Assembly: GCF_022647505.1 (NCBI RefSeq)
Contig: NZ_CP071409.1
Coordinates: forward strand, 3,472,001 to 3,536,000
Source of the DNA: [Pantoea] beijingensis
GTDB lineage: Bacteria > Pseudomonadota > Gammaproteobacteria > Enterobacterales > Enterobacteriaceae
Reading direction: 5' to 3'
Length of the DNA: 64,000 nt
The notes under the pieces are model-generated. The model was not told the origin of the DNA. It ran no database searches and saw nothing but the letters and a program-made list of their open reading frames with translations. The translations under genes were made by a program, and so were the position numbers. Positions 20,767-29,586 of this stretch are shown in pieces (within the stretch, counting starts at the first letter, position 1; the number at the start of each line of letters is the position of its first letter).

Positions 20767-21513
20767 ATGAGAGAGTTTATGTGTGCAGTTATGAGACGAG
20801 TTAGACGTCGCCGCGGTGCGGCCGAATATTTTGACCCTTCATCCAGCCAGATTACCCCTCCTTTTGTTGATCAATTTGAGCATCTACAGCAGCAGTTAAC
20901 AGGAGGCCACAAGCAAAAAAAAGCGGACACCGTCCTGGTATCGCGTGATAATTTTCTCAGCAATACGATTACCGATCTGATTTTTTCTCATTTACATATT
21001 CAGGTTTTCCCATCGTTGAGTGAAGCCATGAAACATCCGACAACGTCTTCCAATACGCGTCTGATTATCGATCTCGATAGCCTTGAAACCCCTACGCTTC
21101 GTATGCTGAATGATATCCGGCAACAGCGAAATGCCATTCCTCAATATCAGATAACATTGCTCACTGCCGGGCGGAAACCCGAGATCGTGCGATTTATTCA
21201 GTTGGCCGTTGAGTGCCAGGTCATTGAACGTCGTGTACCACCAGTTGTATTAAAGAAGGCACTGAGTAGCCTCAATGACAATCATACGCCCCAAGTTAAC
21301 AACGTTCCGCGTTTCTCATCCAAAGAATGGGCGATCTTATTGGCGTTCAGTCGGGGAGAATCATTAAAATCTATCGCGGCTTTTTTAGATAAACCTTACC
21401 ATCACATCATATATATCTTTAATGCGCTGTTAGCTCGCCTGTTGCTGGATAATCGGCATAAGCTTGTTCACCTGCTTTATGAAATTTCCTTTGCGAGTGC
21501 AACTCTGCCTTGA
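20767..21513 (+). CDS. LuxR-type regulator, FimY-like
   Basis: About 248-residue protein with an arginine-rich N-terminus (MRRVRRRRG), a receiver-like but degenerate middle region (VLVSRDNFLSN, LIIDLDSLETPTLRML), and a C-terminal helix-turn-helix of LuxR type (FSSKEWAILLAFSRGE, SIAAFLDKPYHHI, residues about 180-240). The HTH departs from the consensus: the usual acidic first-helix and V-x-x-H positions are altered. It lies upstream of fimZ on the same strand, facing the fimbrial operon, as fimY does in Salmonella, hence the suggestion. ATGs at 20767, 20779 and 20791 are all possible starts. Confidence 0.65.
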   Translation: MREFMCAVMRRVRRRRGAAEYFDPSSSQITPPFVDQFEHLQQQLTGGHKQKKADTVLVSRDNFLSNTITDLIFSHLHIQVFPSLSEAMKHPTTSSNTRLIIDLDSLETPTLRMLNDIRQQRNAIPQYQITLLTAGRKPEIVRFIQLAVECQVIERRVPPVVLKKALSSLNDNHTPQVNNVPRFSSKEWAILLAFSRGESLKSIAAFLDKPYHHIIYIFNALLARLLLDNRHKLVHLLYEISFASATLP

Positions 21514-22033
21514 ATAAATTAACACGATTTATACCAGGGTTATTATTGAGCTTACTGAATTTGCACATTTAAAACGAGTTAAAAACAGCCAACTTGCTGA
21601 CAGGTAGAACTATTCCTGGAAACCACACCTCGTTTAGCGGCTTTTAACGCCCGATTGTGAACTATTTTATAACATTTAGCATTAAATATCATTTAAAATC
21701 AAAGGAATAAATCTTAACACTCAAAAAATGCAAAAAAAAGATATTAACCCTTTAAATGACTAATTTAAAACAAAAAAACAGCATTTAATATTTAAATGGT
21801 TCTTTAGTCGTTATACAGGACTGTTCCTACCGGATATCAACTGTATAATCCTTTTATGACACTAATTTCTCAAGACTCTCATAGAATTCATATTCAAATC
21901 TTTATGAGATATCTTAAAAATTGAAGTAGTCATTTAAACATGGAGGTTTCCGCAACAAGGTCGGTAACCACAGCTCACTGTTTATTACTTGCATTGCGCA
22001 AAGCAATGTTTTATCAAACAATCGAGAAAAAAA
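21514..22033. other. AT-rich intergenic region upstream of fimZ
   Basis: About 520 bp of A/T-rich sequence with poly-A runs and no open frame that looks coding. It separates the two regulators, so fimZ probably has its own promoter here. No clear operator was identified. Confidence 0.5.
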
Positions 22034-22666
22034 ATGAAACCGGCATCAGTTATTATTATGGATGAACACCCAATTGTCAGAATGTCGATAGAAATCCTGT
22101 TGCAAGAAAACCACAACATCAATGTTGTGTTGAAAACAGATAATGGCAGGGATGTCATCGACTATATGAGAGGCAATCTGGTTGATCTGGTGATTCTCAA
22201 TATTGAATTACCCGACACTGATGTTTTCACTTTAATAAAAAGAATCAAAACCAACCAGGAAGAGACAAAAATCCTTTTCTTAGCGTCTAAATCTGAAACA
22301 TTTTACGCAAAACGTGCTATCCAAGCCGGTGCGGATGGTTTTGTGAGTAAGCGTAAAAAACAGGAAGATATCTATGACGCAGTAAAAATGCTGCTGGCTG
22401 GTTATTCTTTTTTTCCATCGAAAATGCTGAAACTTATCAATAATCACAAACTCCGGAATGCTTCGCCGGATGATATGCTGTTATCCAATCGTGAAGTGAC
22501 CGTACTACGTTACCTGGCACAGGGTATGTCAAATAAAAAAATTGCCGAGCAATTATTACTCAGCAACAAGACGATAAGCGCCCATAAGGCCAATATATTT
22601 TCCAAGCTAGGGATCAAATCAATTGTAGAGCTTATTGATTACGCCAAGGCGAACGAAATGTTGTAG
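22034..22666 (+). CDS. fimZ: FimZ-like response regulator of fimbrial expression
   Basis: NarL/FixJ-family regulator, 210 residues, strongly similar to FimZ of E. coli and Salmonella, where it activates fimA transcription and represses motility. The receiver domain (residues 1-120) begins MKPASVIIMDEHPIVRMSIE. The LuxR HTH is LLSNREVTVLRYLAQGMSNK with KTISAHKANIFSKLGI (about 145-205). Position 56, the phospho-acceptor Asp of the family, is Asn here (VILNIELP), so control by phosphorylation is doubtful. Start at 22034 matches the homologues; the upstream extension of the frame is rejected. It is convergent with the fimbrial operon. Confidence 0.9.
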   Translation: MKPASVIIMDEHPIVRMSIEILLQENHNINVVLKTDNGRDVIDYMRGNLVDLVILNIELPDTDVFTLIKRIKTNQEETKILFLASKSETFYAKRAIQAGADGFVSKRKKQEDIYDAVKMLLAGYSFFPSKMLKLINNHKLRNASPDDMLLSNREVTVLRYLAQGMSNKKIAEQLLLSNKTISAHKANIFSKLGIKSIVELIDYAKANEML

Positions 22667-22695
22667 GGTAAAACGGGTCAGACGATGCAAAAAGT

Positions 22696-22717
22696 CGGGA
22701 ATCTCTCCCGTTTTTTT
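22696..22717 (+). terminator. Terminator after fimZ
   Basis: CGGGA-ATCTC-TCCCG followed by seven T residues, 30 bp after the stop. Confidence 0.75.
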
Positions 22718-22735
22718 GCAAAAACAGCGGGCGAT

Positions 22736-23246
22736 TTAATTGTAATTGATGACGAAAGTCGCATCTGCATCGGCTCTGCCAGGAGATGCATTACCGCTAT
22801 CGTAATGTAGTTGGCCCAGAAATTTAGTGTTGCATCTCCCAGGGCATCAATCTGTACCTCATTACAGGCAGTATTCAGCAAAAGATGTGTCTTCCCCTCA
22901 TTAAGCAGTTTGATGGCAATGTTCATGGCAGTACAGCAGTACATGCACTACTTACTAAGTGCAAAAAATCCGCCCTCGGTACTGAAGGTAGCGGATGCGG
23001 TTCCACTGGCGGGCATCCCACTATATTGAGGCTAAATGACCTGGCTGGAATCCGGCTATCGGTGATGCGTAATTGTTTCGTCGGCCAAATTACCTACTGA
23101 ACCATCTTGCCAGTGTTGTTGGTTTCCACCACACAAGTAAGGTCAACAATGTTGTATACAATTCAATGTTAATCGCCCCTAATAGGAAAACGCTACCGGC
23201 CCCGACGCTATAGAATAGCGTGCTTAGCATAAGTCATCTTATTCAT
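22736..23246 (-). pseudogene. Decayed fimbrial minor-pilin gene (FimF/FimG-like)
   Basis: No single frame is open, but reading across frames gives an ordered pilin. It has a start MNKMTYAKHAIL (23246), the first-cysteine segment VDLTCVVETNNTGKMVQ, VGNLADETITHHR, the second-cysteine segment FSLNIVGCP, then NIAIKLLNEGK, LGDATLNFWANY and the C-terminal beta-strand SPGRADADATFVINYN with its stop at 22736. At least three frameshifts and several in-frame stops interrupt it. Total length fits a minor pilin of about 170 residues. Its position between the adhesin and fimZ is that of fimF in Salmonella. Confidence 0.75.
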
Positions 23247-23362
23247 TGCCAGCCCCTTTAATTAAATCCACACGCACATAACACTGGGCGTTAAATGGCC
23301 CCCGTGAGCTTATTTCCTGGAGTGCCCACCGGCCTCTACTTCCGCAGCAGCTGAATCATCCC

Positions 23363-23526
23363 GTTGGAAATTAGGGAAGCAGATTTTTCGGGACAATCAC
23401 TTAATGCAAGTTCTTAACGTCAGGTCGTTACGCTCAATACGGTGGGTAAATATTTTACCTGTCAGATGGTTATCTTTCGGGAATTCTCTGGCATAACTTT
23501 CCCGGTTGACGCTCATTAGCAAGGAT
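23363..23526 (-). pseudogene. IS1-type transposase (InsB) C-terminal remnant
   Basis: The minus strand encodes ESYAREFPKDNHLTGKIF, THRIERNDLTLRTCIK, then a stop and LSRKICFP. This aligns with the C-terminal region of IS1 InsB (TGKIFTQRIER...LRTRIKRLxRKTICFS), as I remember that family. An Arg codon has become TGA and one Thr codon is lost. No 5' half of the transposase and no matching terminal repeat was seen, so this is a scrap. Downstream, the minus strand reads SRGPFNAQCYVRVDLIKGAGNE before the decayed pilin start; I do not recognise that piece. Confidence 0.65.
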
Positions 23527-23565
23527 TATACCTCCATTCAGCTAAATAGAGGCATTGCCATCTAT

Positions 23566-24639
23566 TCATTGATATGAATATGTTATCCCGATAACTGCTT
23601 TTGCTGTACCTGCCTTAACTTCTTGCTCGGGTTTACGAACATAACTGAAACCAAATCGCGCATTGACAATGTTATCTTTCGAGGGAATAGTACCTGAATA
23701 TTGAAGATAGTACTTTTGCTGACCTGGAACATTAGCAGCGGAACCATCCGGACCGAATCGTAAACGTGTTCCATTCTCGCTAGTTACAGCAAACCCCACA
23801 CCCGTGGCTGTTGAATCAGGGGTTAGGCTGGCAGTATCTGATATATTTTTCGTGTCAGACAAGTCAACAATCGACATATAAACCCTGACATCAGGATCAC
23901 ATTTTAAAGAAAATGTGGATTGTTTGGTTCCTAAAAGCGTTGAAGGATCTGCATTTTCAACGGTTCCTTGCGCTATTTTATCCATATCAAGGATAACCGC
24001 ACCTTTGTCAGGTGTACAACCGCGCACAATGCTATTAATGTATATAGGCCGAGTGACATAATTATATATCTCTTGTGTGGCACCTCTGTCATCTTTGCAC
24101 AAATATCGATACATTCGCTTTACCGGTATTATATTTACACCATCAATTCGATGTTCATCTTTGTAAAGATTCATTCCTGAAACCATTCCGAAACCTTTTT
24201 CAACTCGGGCTGCATTTTCAATATAGCCGCTCCAGACGGTTGTAGGAGCGGTGGGTAAAGGGTAAAAATTGAAGGGAGCTGGATCTCGGGCATTTCCGCC
24301 TTTCTGTGAGAAGTAAAATCCGGTAACACCAGATTCAAATAAGGGAATAGGAACGTGCGCTGGAGTCGCCTGATAGGTACGTCCAGTCCACGTTGCGATA
24401 GGCTCATAAACGATACTACCAAGTGTATAATTTACATCGCTACTTCGACATAACGGCTCAGTCCACATACCTGTGGCCCAGACGACAGTACCGTAATCCA
24501 TGTTATCTACAGGACCAGCAATATCAATCGATTGAATAGAGACAAATATTGGTTTTTCGAATTCAGGATAAGCTGATGCCTGATTAATATTAATCATGGT
24601 AAGAACTAGAAAAGATAATATTTTTTTATCTATATACAT
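23566..24639 (-). CDS. Fimbrial tip adhesin (two-domain)
   Basis: Last gene of the chaperone-usher operon, 357 residues. A signal peptide ends about residue 23 (INQASAYPE). The first ~200 residues form a putative receptor-binding domain with cysteines in EPLCRSSD and RYLCKDDRG and many aromatic residues; I do not recognise its lectin class. The C-terminal ~140 residues are a pilin domain with a Cys pair (VRGCTPDKG, FSLKCDPD) and the terminal strand AVIGITYSYQ with the penultimate-aromatic pattern used in donor-strand exchange. Size and position are those of FimH-type tip adhesins. Receptor is unknown. Confidence 0.85.
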   Translation of the reverse strand: MYIDKKILSFLVLTMININQASAYPEFEKPIFVSIQSIDIAGPVDNMDYGTVVWATGMWTEPLCRSSDVNYTLGSIVYEPIATWTGRTYQATPAHVPIPLFESGVTGFYFSQKGGNARDPAPFNFYPLPTAPTTVWSGYIENAARVEKGFGMVSGMNLYKDEHRIDGVNIIPVKRMYRYLCKDDRGATQEIYNYVTRPIYINSIVRGCTPDKGAVILDMDKIAQGTVENADPSTLLGTKQSTFSLKCDPDVRVYMSIVDLSDTKNISDTASLTPDSTATGVGFAVTSENGTRLRFGPDGSAANVPGQQKYYLQYSGTIPSKDNIVNARFGFSYVRKPEQEVKAGTAKAVIGITYSYQ

Positions 24640-24649
24640 ATAGGATTCC

Positions 24650-25294
24650 TTACTGTTTTCTTGATATATTTACAGTTTCAATAATATCGTTATCTTCATT
24701 ATAAAAACTTACCCAAGCATTACAACTTGAATCTAATTTTTCATTATCCAGTTGAGTTTTACTATATGGACTTATATTAAATAACCTCGATTTAAAATCA
24801 TTTTTTTTCACAGACAATGAAAGCGTGAGGACAAAATCTGAATTATTAACAATCGAGCACCTATCATTTTCATTTACTAATTTAATTTTATCCAATGGTA
24901 TGTTATGAAGTTCTTTATGACGATAAATTATCTTAAAGTGACTCCTCACAGCCATTGAAATTGAATCGACATCATTATTTGCCGATGATCTTGGTATGGC
25001 GGTAATTGTTAAATTAATTATCTTATCTTCATCATACTGTTTTTTTTCCTTAGGAAGAATAGTAATCAGATTGCTAGTATTCTTTTTCTGTAAAAAAAGA
25101 GGGGGCGAGACAAAATAATCGTTATCATCTAAAGTACTTTTTATCAAGTAATCGCTCTCGTTGTCATTGACAACTTTGATATTCAGATGACTCATCTCAC
25201 TGTTTATCATAAAACGCGTACCAACGACAGATATGCCACAGGATGCGTTATTAGCATAAAAAAGAAAAAATAATATTAAGAGCCTCTTAATCAT
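24650..25294 (-). CDS. Second periplasmic fimbrial chaperone
   Basis: PapD/FimC-like chaperone of 214 residues with a signal peptide (KRLLILFFLFYANNASC). The conserved subunit-anchoring Arg (VVGTRFMIN) and Lys (SHFKIIYRH) are present, as are FVSPPLFLQ and the short F1-G1 loop of FGS-type chaperones (LTITAIPRSS). The start MIKRLL at 25294 overlaps the preceding pilin stop by 8 bp; the longer frame start is rejected. It sits between minor pilins and adhesin, so it may serve the tip subunits. It is well diverged from the first chaperone of the operon. Confidence 0.85.
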   Translation of the reverse strand: MIKRLLILFFLFYANNASCGISVVGTRFMINSEMSHLNIKVVNDNESDYLIKSTLDDNDYFVSPPLFLQKKNTSNLITILPKEKKQYDEDKIINLTITAIPRSSANNDVDSISMAVRSHFKIIYRHKELHNIPLDKIKLVNENDRCSIVNNSDFVLTLSLSVKKNDFKSRLFNISPYSKTQLDNEKLDSSCNAWVSFYNEDNDIIETVNISRKQ

Positions 25295-25808
25295 AAGCCA
25301 ACTCAAAATCAACAATACTTAATACTTTTCCCGCAGAAAAAACATCACTTACTCTTACATAGTAGGCAAGAAAACCGAATGTGTTTTTTATCAGACCATG
25401 ATTTATAGTTAATATTTCTTTATTATTTCTTATATCAATATTATTATATGCTAAATTATATAACCCTAATGCAACACCATTGGCTGAAACATCAGTTTCA
25501 GCCATATTTTTCAATAAGTTACCCATCACTGGATCACTCGCGCCTGCAAACGTTACATATGCCGTAGAAATATTTTCAGGGCAATCCTCCAGACTAATTG
25601 AAAACGCAGAGCCAGCAAATGGGATGCCTATTTTACTTCCTTTTAAATTGCCAGCTTGTAAATCAACATTCGCATTTATAGAGTCATTTGAAATGGCGCA
25701 ACTGCGTTCAATGACATTGGCATTGATGTTGATAGTGACTTCTTCACTAAAGCTTATTACTGGTACTGTCATTGTCAGGACAAGAAGAAGGAGCGATATT
25801 TTATTCAT
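25287..25808 (-). CDS. Fimbrial minor pilin (second)
   Basis: 173-residue exported pilin. A signal peptide ends near VISFSEEV. Conserved features are the first-strand VTININANVIERSC, second cysteine ISLEDCPENIST, the YVTFAGASDP motif and the terminal strand VDFELAYD with penultimate tyrosine. It overlaps the next chaperone gene and starts inside the end of the previous pilin (8 bp), so translation is coupled. Probably a tip-fibrillum or adaptor subunit; the exact position in the fibre cannot be told from sequence. Confidence 0.85.
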   Translation of the reverse strand: MNKISLLLLVLTMTVPVISFSEEVTININANVIERSCAISNDSINANVDLQAGNLKGSKIGIPFAGSAFSISLEDCPENISTAYVTFAGASDPVMGNLLKNMAETDVSANGVALGLYNLAYNNIDIRNNKEILTINHGLIKNTFGFLAYYVRVSDVFSAGKVLSIVDFELAYD

Positions 25809-26328
25809 AATAAATATCCAGATAGACTATTGAAGATGCGTCTCCAGGACCTATACTGCTGCTGGTTGATTTATATCTAAGATAAAAATTCAACGTATAA
25901 GTTGCACTGGTAATTACTTCATTTAAAGCCTGAACCGTATTTAAAGCTATCGTCTTTTTCTTTTCATTAAGAATCTCAATCGCCAACCCGGTTGCCAGAA
26001 CACCTTCGGTCGCACCACCTTTGCCTATGACTTTTAACAACGAAGAATCAGAATCATCTGCCTCTCCTGAAAACTTATACGTGATGTTATTAAGATTACC
26101 AGTGCAATTTTCCAGGTGTATTGAAACAGATTCCTCAGCACTGACAGCACCTTTTTGACTAAAATCTTTAGGATCCAAATCAGGGAAGTTAACATTTTTA
26201 ATCAGATCCTGGCCAGAGACATTACAGCTCTGTGTCAGGATACCACCATTCACGTGAACTGTAACATCTACAGCAAAGGCTGAAAAAGAAAACAGATAAG
26301 TCAAAAAAAACTTGGTAACTTTATCCAT
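25801..26328 (-). CDS. Fimbrial minor pilin (first)
   Basis: 175-residue pilin with a signal peptide ending about FSAFAVDV. It has the Cys pair (LTQSCNVSG and HLENCTGNL), the ITYKFSGEADD strand, TGLAIEIL, and C-terminal SIVYLDIYYE with penultimate tyrosine. It directly follows the usher gene (13 bp). Probably an adaptor or minor shaft subunit. It shares the pattern of the next gene but differs widely in sequence. Confidence 0.85.
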   Translation of the reverse strand: MDKVTKFFLTYLFSFSAFAVDVTVHVNGGILTQSCNVSGQDLIKNVNFPDLDPKDFSQKGAVSAEESVSIHLENCTGNLNNITYKFSGEADDSDSSLLKVIGKGGATEGVLATGLAIEILNEKKKTIALNTVQALNEVITSATYTLNFYLRYKSTSSSIGPGDASSIVYLDIYYE

Positions 26329-26341
26329 GATGCATCCTTAA

Positions 26342-28822
26342 TTATTGACATGTCAAGCTTACATTATTAATTCTTTCCATATCTTTTTTCTCATCATAAC
26401 TAATTGTAAACTTACATTTATTATTATTATCTACTTTTACTGTGTACTGAGTTCCAGCTCGAACACCGGTTAAGTATACCGTGTGGTCATCATTAACAAT
26501 TGACGTTGAACTGTCAGCATCAGATGTAACAATAGTGCCAAACTTGAGCGGTGTGCCTTTATAACTGACAGAGGCTAAAAAGTTATAACCTTTACGTACA
26601 TCAAATACAACTTTGCTAATTGCTCCTCGTGTTGGGGCAACTTTCAGTATTTTCCCATCAACATCATAACCTGTGCCAAATGATTCTGGTGACAAGGCAA
26701 CATCATTATAGTGATAAGCCGTTGCATAAGGAATAAGCGCATAGCCAAAACGGTCTATTGATATATTCTCTCCTACTCTATCGAGCTGTGCTCCTACGGC
26801 ACCTTTAGCCTCAACTAAAATTGCTGTATCATTTGCTTCTCTGGCAAAAACTACTCCGCCCTGATGGATCACCATAGAACCTGTCACACCATAGTCAAAC
26901 TCTTTAGAATTGCCCGTGAATGATGTACCTGTGCTTATGTCAGCAGCATTTGCTTTATAATGTGCATTTAAATTAGATCTATCTTGATTGTTATTGCTGA
27001 CAGACTGATAAATATTATAATTAAATTTATTATCTAACGCATTTCCATACAAGCTAGTGTTATTGCTATATTTCGAATTGTTATAGCTAGTACTGCTTGA
27101 CAAATACATTCTATTTTTCTCAATGCCATTAGTTAATGGCATTGAGAATGACAGATAAAACATATTATCGCTCAGGCTTCGAAATTTGGTTTTGGTATAA
27201 TTAGCAGATAAACTTACATTATTTAACTGTGTAAATGTTTTATTCCAACCAATCTGGGTGTTCTGAGATTTTGTGTCTGTTCCCCAGTAAGAATTCACAT
27301 TACCCCATAAATATAACTGTCCATAATCACCCAGACTCTGAGAAACATTGATCTGGAAACTATTTTTCTTCCTCTCGCTTCTTGAATAGAAGAAGTAATC
27401 ACCGGCATCATATTTAACACTGTCTTGATAATTAGCTTCACTCAGGCTGTAGTAATTAGACGTCGAATAGCGGTACCCCGTTAACTGAATGTTTGTTCCA
27501 GTATCACTGAAAGATTTTGCATATAAAACTCGATAAGAATTTCCGACGTAATTTTTACCTTTAATTGTTGCCTTAGCCTGAATCGAATCTAAAGATAGAG
27601 CACCAATATTACCCATATCTTTTCCTAAACCTAAGCCAAAAGCGGCATAGTCATCTGCAATCTGGTATCCGGTATACACAGTTGTGTCAAGGGGTAAACC
27701 ATAGCCAAATGTACCCTGGAGAAATTTACTTTTCTCTGCATATGAGATATCGAGTTGCCCTGCGGAAACTGAATAATTATATCTTCGATGACGTAATAAG
27801 TTCGGCAGTGAAGAATAAGGGACGATATACCTCGTTACCAAACCTTGATCCGAGGTTAATTCTACCTCATAGTCGCCACTGGATCCTACCGAGTTCAAGT
27901 TATCTATATTATAAGGTCCAGGATTGATATACTCCTGATAAAGAATGTTATCATTTTGTTTAATTGTTATTTTTGATCGTGTTTCAGCAACACCTTTAAT
28001 AACTGGGCTATAGCCTCTTTCACTTTCAGGCAGCATCTCATTAGATGTGGCAAGTGACACGCCAATATAGGTATTTGAGTCAAATAACATTGATCCCAGA
28101 ACACTTTGTCCGATGGTTAACGTTGATCTGATAGAATTAATGTTTTTTGTGGCAAAAAAGTTATTAGAATTCCATTCATGGCTAGATTTGTTACCTGTTT
28201 TACTTTGATTGTAATACGTACTTGAATTAAATCGCCATGAACCAAGATTCAATCTATTAGAAACACTAAAAAATGTGGATGAATAATCTTCCATTTTTTT
28301 GTTTTTCGTGTAGGAACCATTAACGTTATAATTAGTTACTAGTGCAGGTATACCATCATCCCAGTCCGCTTCATTCGCTAATGTTGAGCGAATCGATTTA
28401 AGGTAAACTTGCGGTATTTGTAGTGTCAATGTAAGTTTTGATAAGTTAACATCATAATTAAAGTCATCAATATAATCTGAAATATTAATACATGTATTTT
28501 CATCAGACACTGCATCAAATTTGGCAGATGCATCCTTATTTAGAGGAATGATGTCAATAATTTTCTTTGTAAAACATGCTGAAACTTTCTTTTTTTTATC
28601 TTCTTTGAAGATCACATCCATACTGCCTAAGAAACTATCCCCGACATTTATACTCAAGAAATACTTACCCGGTGTTACATTGTTTCCTGCAGCAATATAA
28701 GAAAGATCCTCGATAGAATCGACATCAGACCCCAGGAAGAGAGGATTAAAATAATCCTGCGAATATGAATAATTTACATTTAAAAAAAAAGTAAAAAACA
28801 GGAATCCTTTCATCATTCGCAT
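26342..28822 (-). CDS. Outer-membrane fimbrial usher
   Basis: 826-residue usher that secretes and assembles the fibre. A signal peptide (FLFFTFFLNVNYSYSQ) is followed by an N-terminal chaperone-binding domain, a long beta-barrel (about 130-640) with a plug region (PESERGYSPVIKGVAETRSK and NPGPYNIDNLNSVGSSGDYE, classical usher signatures), and two C-terminal domains ending in LTCQ with the C-terminal Cys pair (CKFTIS, SLTC). It sits 15 bp after the chaperone gene. Complete and without interruptions. Confidence 0.95.
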   Translation of the reverse strand: MRMMKGFLFFTFFLNVNYSYSQDYFNPLFLGSDVDSIEDLSYIAAGNNVTPGKYFLSINVGDSFLGSMDVIFKEDKKKKVSACFTKKIIDIIPLNKDASAKFDAVSDENTCINISDYIDDFNYDVNLSKLTLTLQIPQVYLKSIRSTLANEADWDDGIPALVTNYNVNGSYTKNKKMEDYSSTFFSVSNRLNLGSWRFNSSTYYNQSKTGNKSSHEWNSNNFFATKNINSIRSTLTIGQSVLGSMLFDSNTYIGVSLATSNEMLPESERGYSPVIKGVAETRSKITIKQNDNILYQEYINPGPYNIDNLNSVGSSGDYEVELTSDQGLVTRYIVPYSSLPNLLRHRRYNYSVSAGQLDISYAEKSKFLQGTFGYGLPLDTTVYTGYQIADDYAAFGLGLGKDMGNIGALSLDSIQAKATIKGKNYVGNSYRVLYAKSFSDTGTNIQLTGYRYSTSNYYSLSEANYQDSVKYDAGDYFFYSRSERKKNSFQINVSQSLGDYGQLYLWGNVNSYWGTDTKSQNTQIGWNKTFTQLNNVSLSANYTKTKFRSLSDNMFYLSFSMPLTNGIEKNRMYLSSSTSYNNSKYSNNTSLYGNALDNKFNYNIYQSVSNNNQDRSNLNAHYKANAADISTGTSFTGNSKEFDYGVTGSMVIHQGGVVFAREANDTAILVEAKGAVGAQLDRVGENISIDRFGYALIPYATAYHYNDVALSPESFGTGYDVDGKILKVAPTRGAISKVVFDVRKGYNFLASVSYKGTPLKFGTIVTSDADSSTSIVNDDHTVYLTGVRAGTQYTVKVDNNNKCKFTISYDEKKDMERINNVSLTCQ

Positions 28823-28837
28823 TAGATCATTTCCAGA

Positions 28838-29524
28838 TTAATTAAAGTTGCATTGTTTATCTTTAATCTGAACACCATAATCATTGATAAAGTTAAATTT
28901 TAATTTTTTACTTTTATCGCTTGTGTTCAGCATGAACTCAGTCATCGGGGCAATAGTTGCAGCAGGTAGCACTTCCTTTCCATTTATACTTAATGAAGAT
29001 AAGTTCATATAAAATGGCGTTGGGTTTTTAATTTTCAAATTATTATTTTCATAGCTACACCTTAATTTTTCGTATGACGTAAATGAATCTCCATCAATAT
29101 TGGTTGGCCTGGTAAATAATTTTATTTTAGTGGTAGTGGAAATTAACAGCGCATTGTCTATCTTTTTTTCTTCCTCCGTTAGCGATGGAATGACTTTAGT
29201 GTTCAGGTAATATAACTTCTCTTTGTTCTTGTAGAGTTTATTTTTATCTCCTGTGTATACTACATTTAGTAAACTGTCAGTATTTGCCTGAATGACAAAA
29301 AGGGGCGGCGTGATGATAAAATCTGACACCTTTTTATCATTCTCATCTGTTACCCATGACTGAACAAGATAGTTTGAATCCTTGTCACTGTTATAAACTT
29401 TCAGGGTCGCTTGATTTTTATCAATCGGATAGATCAACCGAGTGGCTCCTAATGAAACGCCACCTGCATTTACCGAATGACAGCATAATAATAAAGGAGT
29501 GATTAACGCTATTTTTTTTAACAT
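28838..29524 (-). CDS. Periplasmic fimbrial chaperone (first)
   Basis: PapD/FimC-like chaperone, 228 residues, signal peptide ending near CHSVNAGGVSLG. Anchoring residues are Arg in GATRLIYP and Lys in TKIKLFTRP; the FIITPPLFVI and YYLNTKVIPSL segments are typical FGS class. The start at 29524 is used because GGGG precedes it and the signal peptide begins there; the frame's earlier ATG lies only 27 bp upstream. Located between the major pilin and usher genes, as in most type 1-like operons. Confidence 0.92.
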   Translation of the reverse strand: MLKKIALITPLLLCCHSVNAGGVSLGATRLIYPIDKNQATLKVYNSDKDSNYLVQSWVTDENDKKVSDFIITPPLFVIQANTDSLLNVVYTGDKNKLYKNKEKLYYLNTKVIPSLTEEEKKIDNALLISTTTKIKLFTRPTNIDGDSFTSYEKLRCSYENNNLKIKNPTPFYMNLSSLSINGKEVLPAATIAPMTEFMLNTSDKSKKLKFNFINDYGVQIKDKQCNFN

Positions 29525-29586
29525 ATTTACCCCAAACAGGTAATTGGTCATGTCTGACCAATTACCTTTAATTTAAAGAGTTAACA

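Noticed and set aside
22678..22944. 88-codon minus-strand frame as an independent gene
   Set aside because: It is one piece of the decayed pilin; its C-terminal half leaves the pilin frame at a frameshift.
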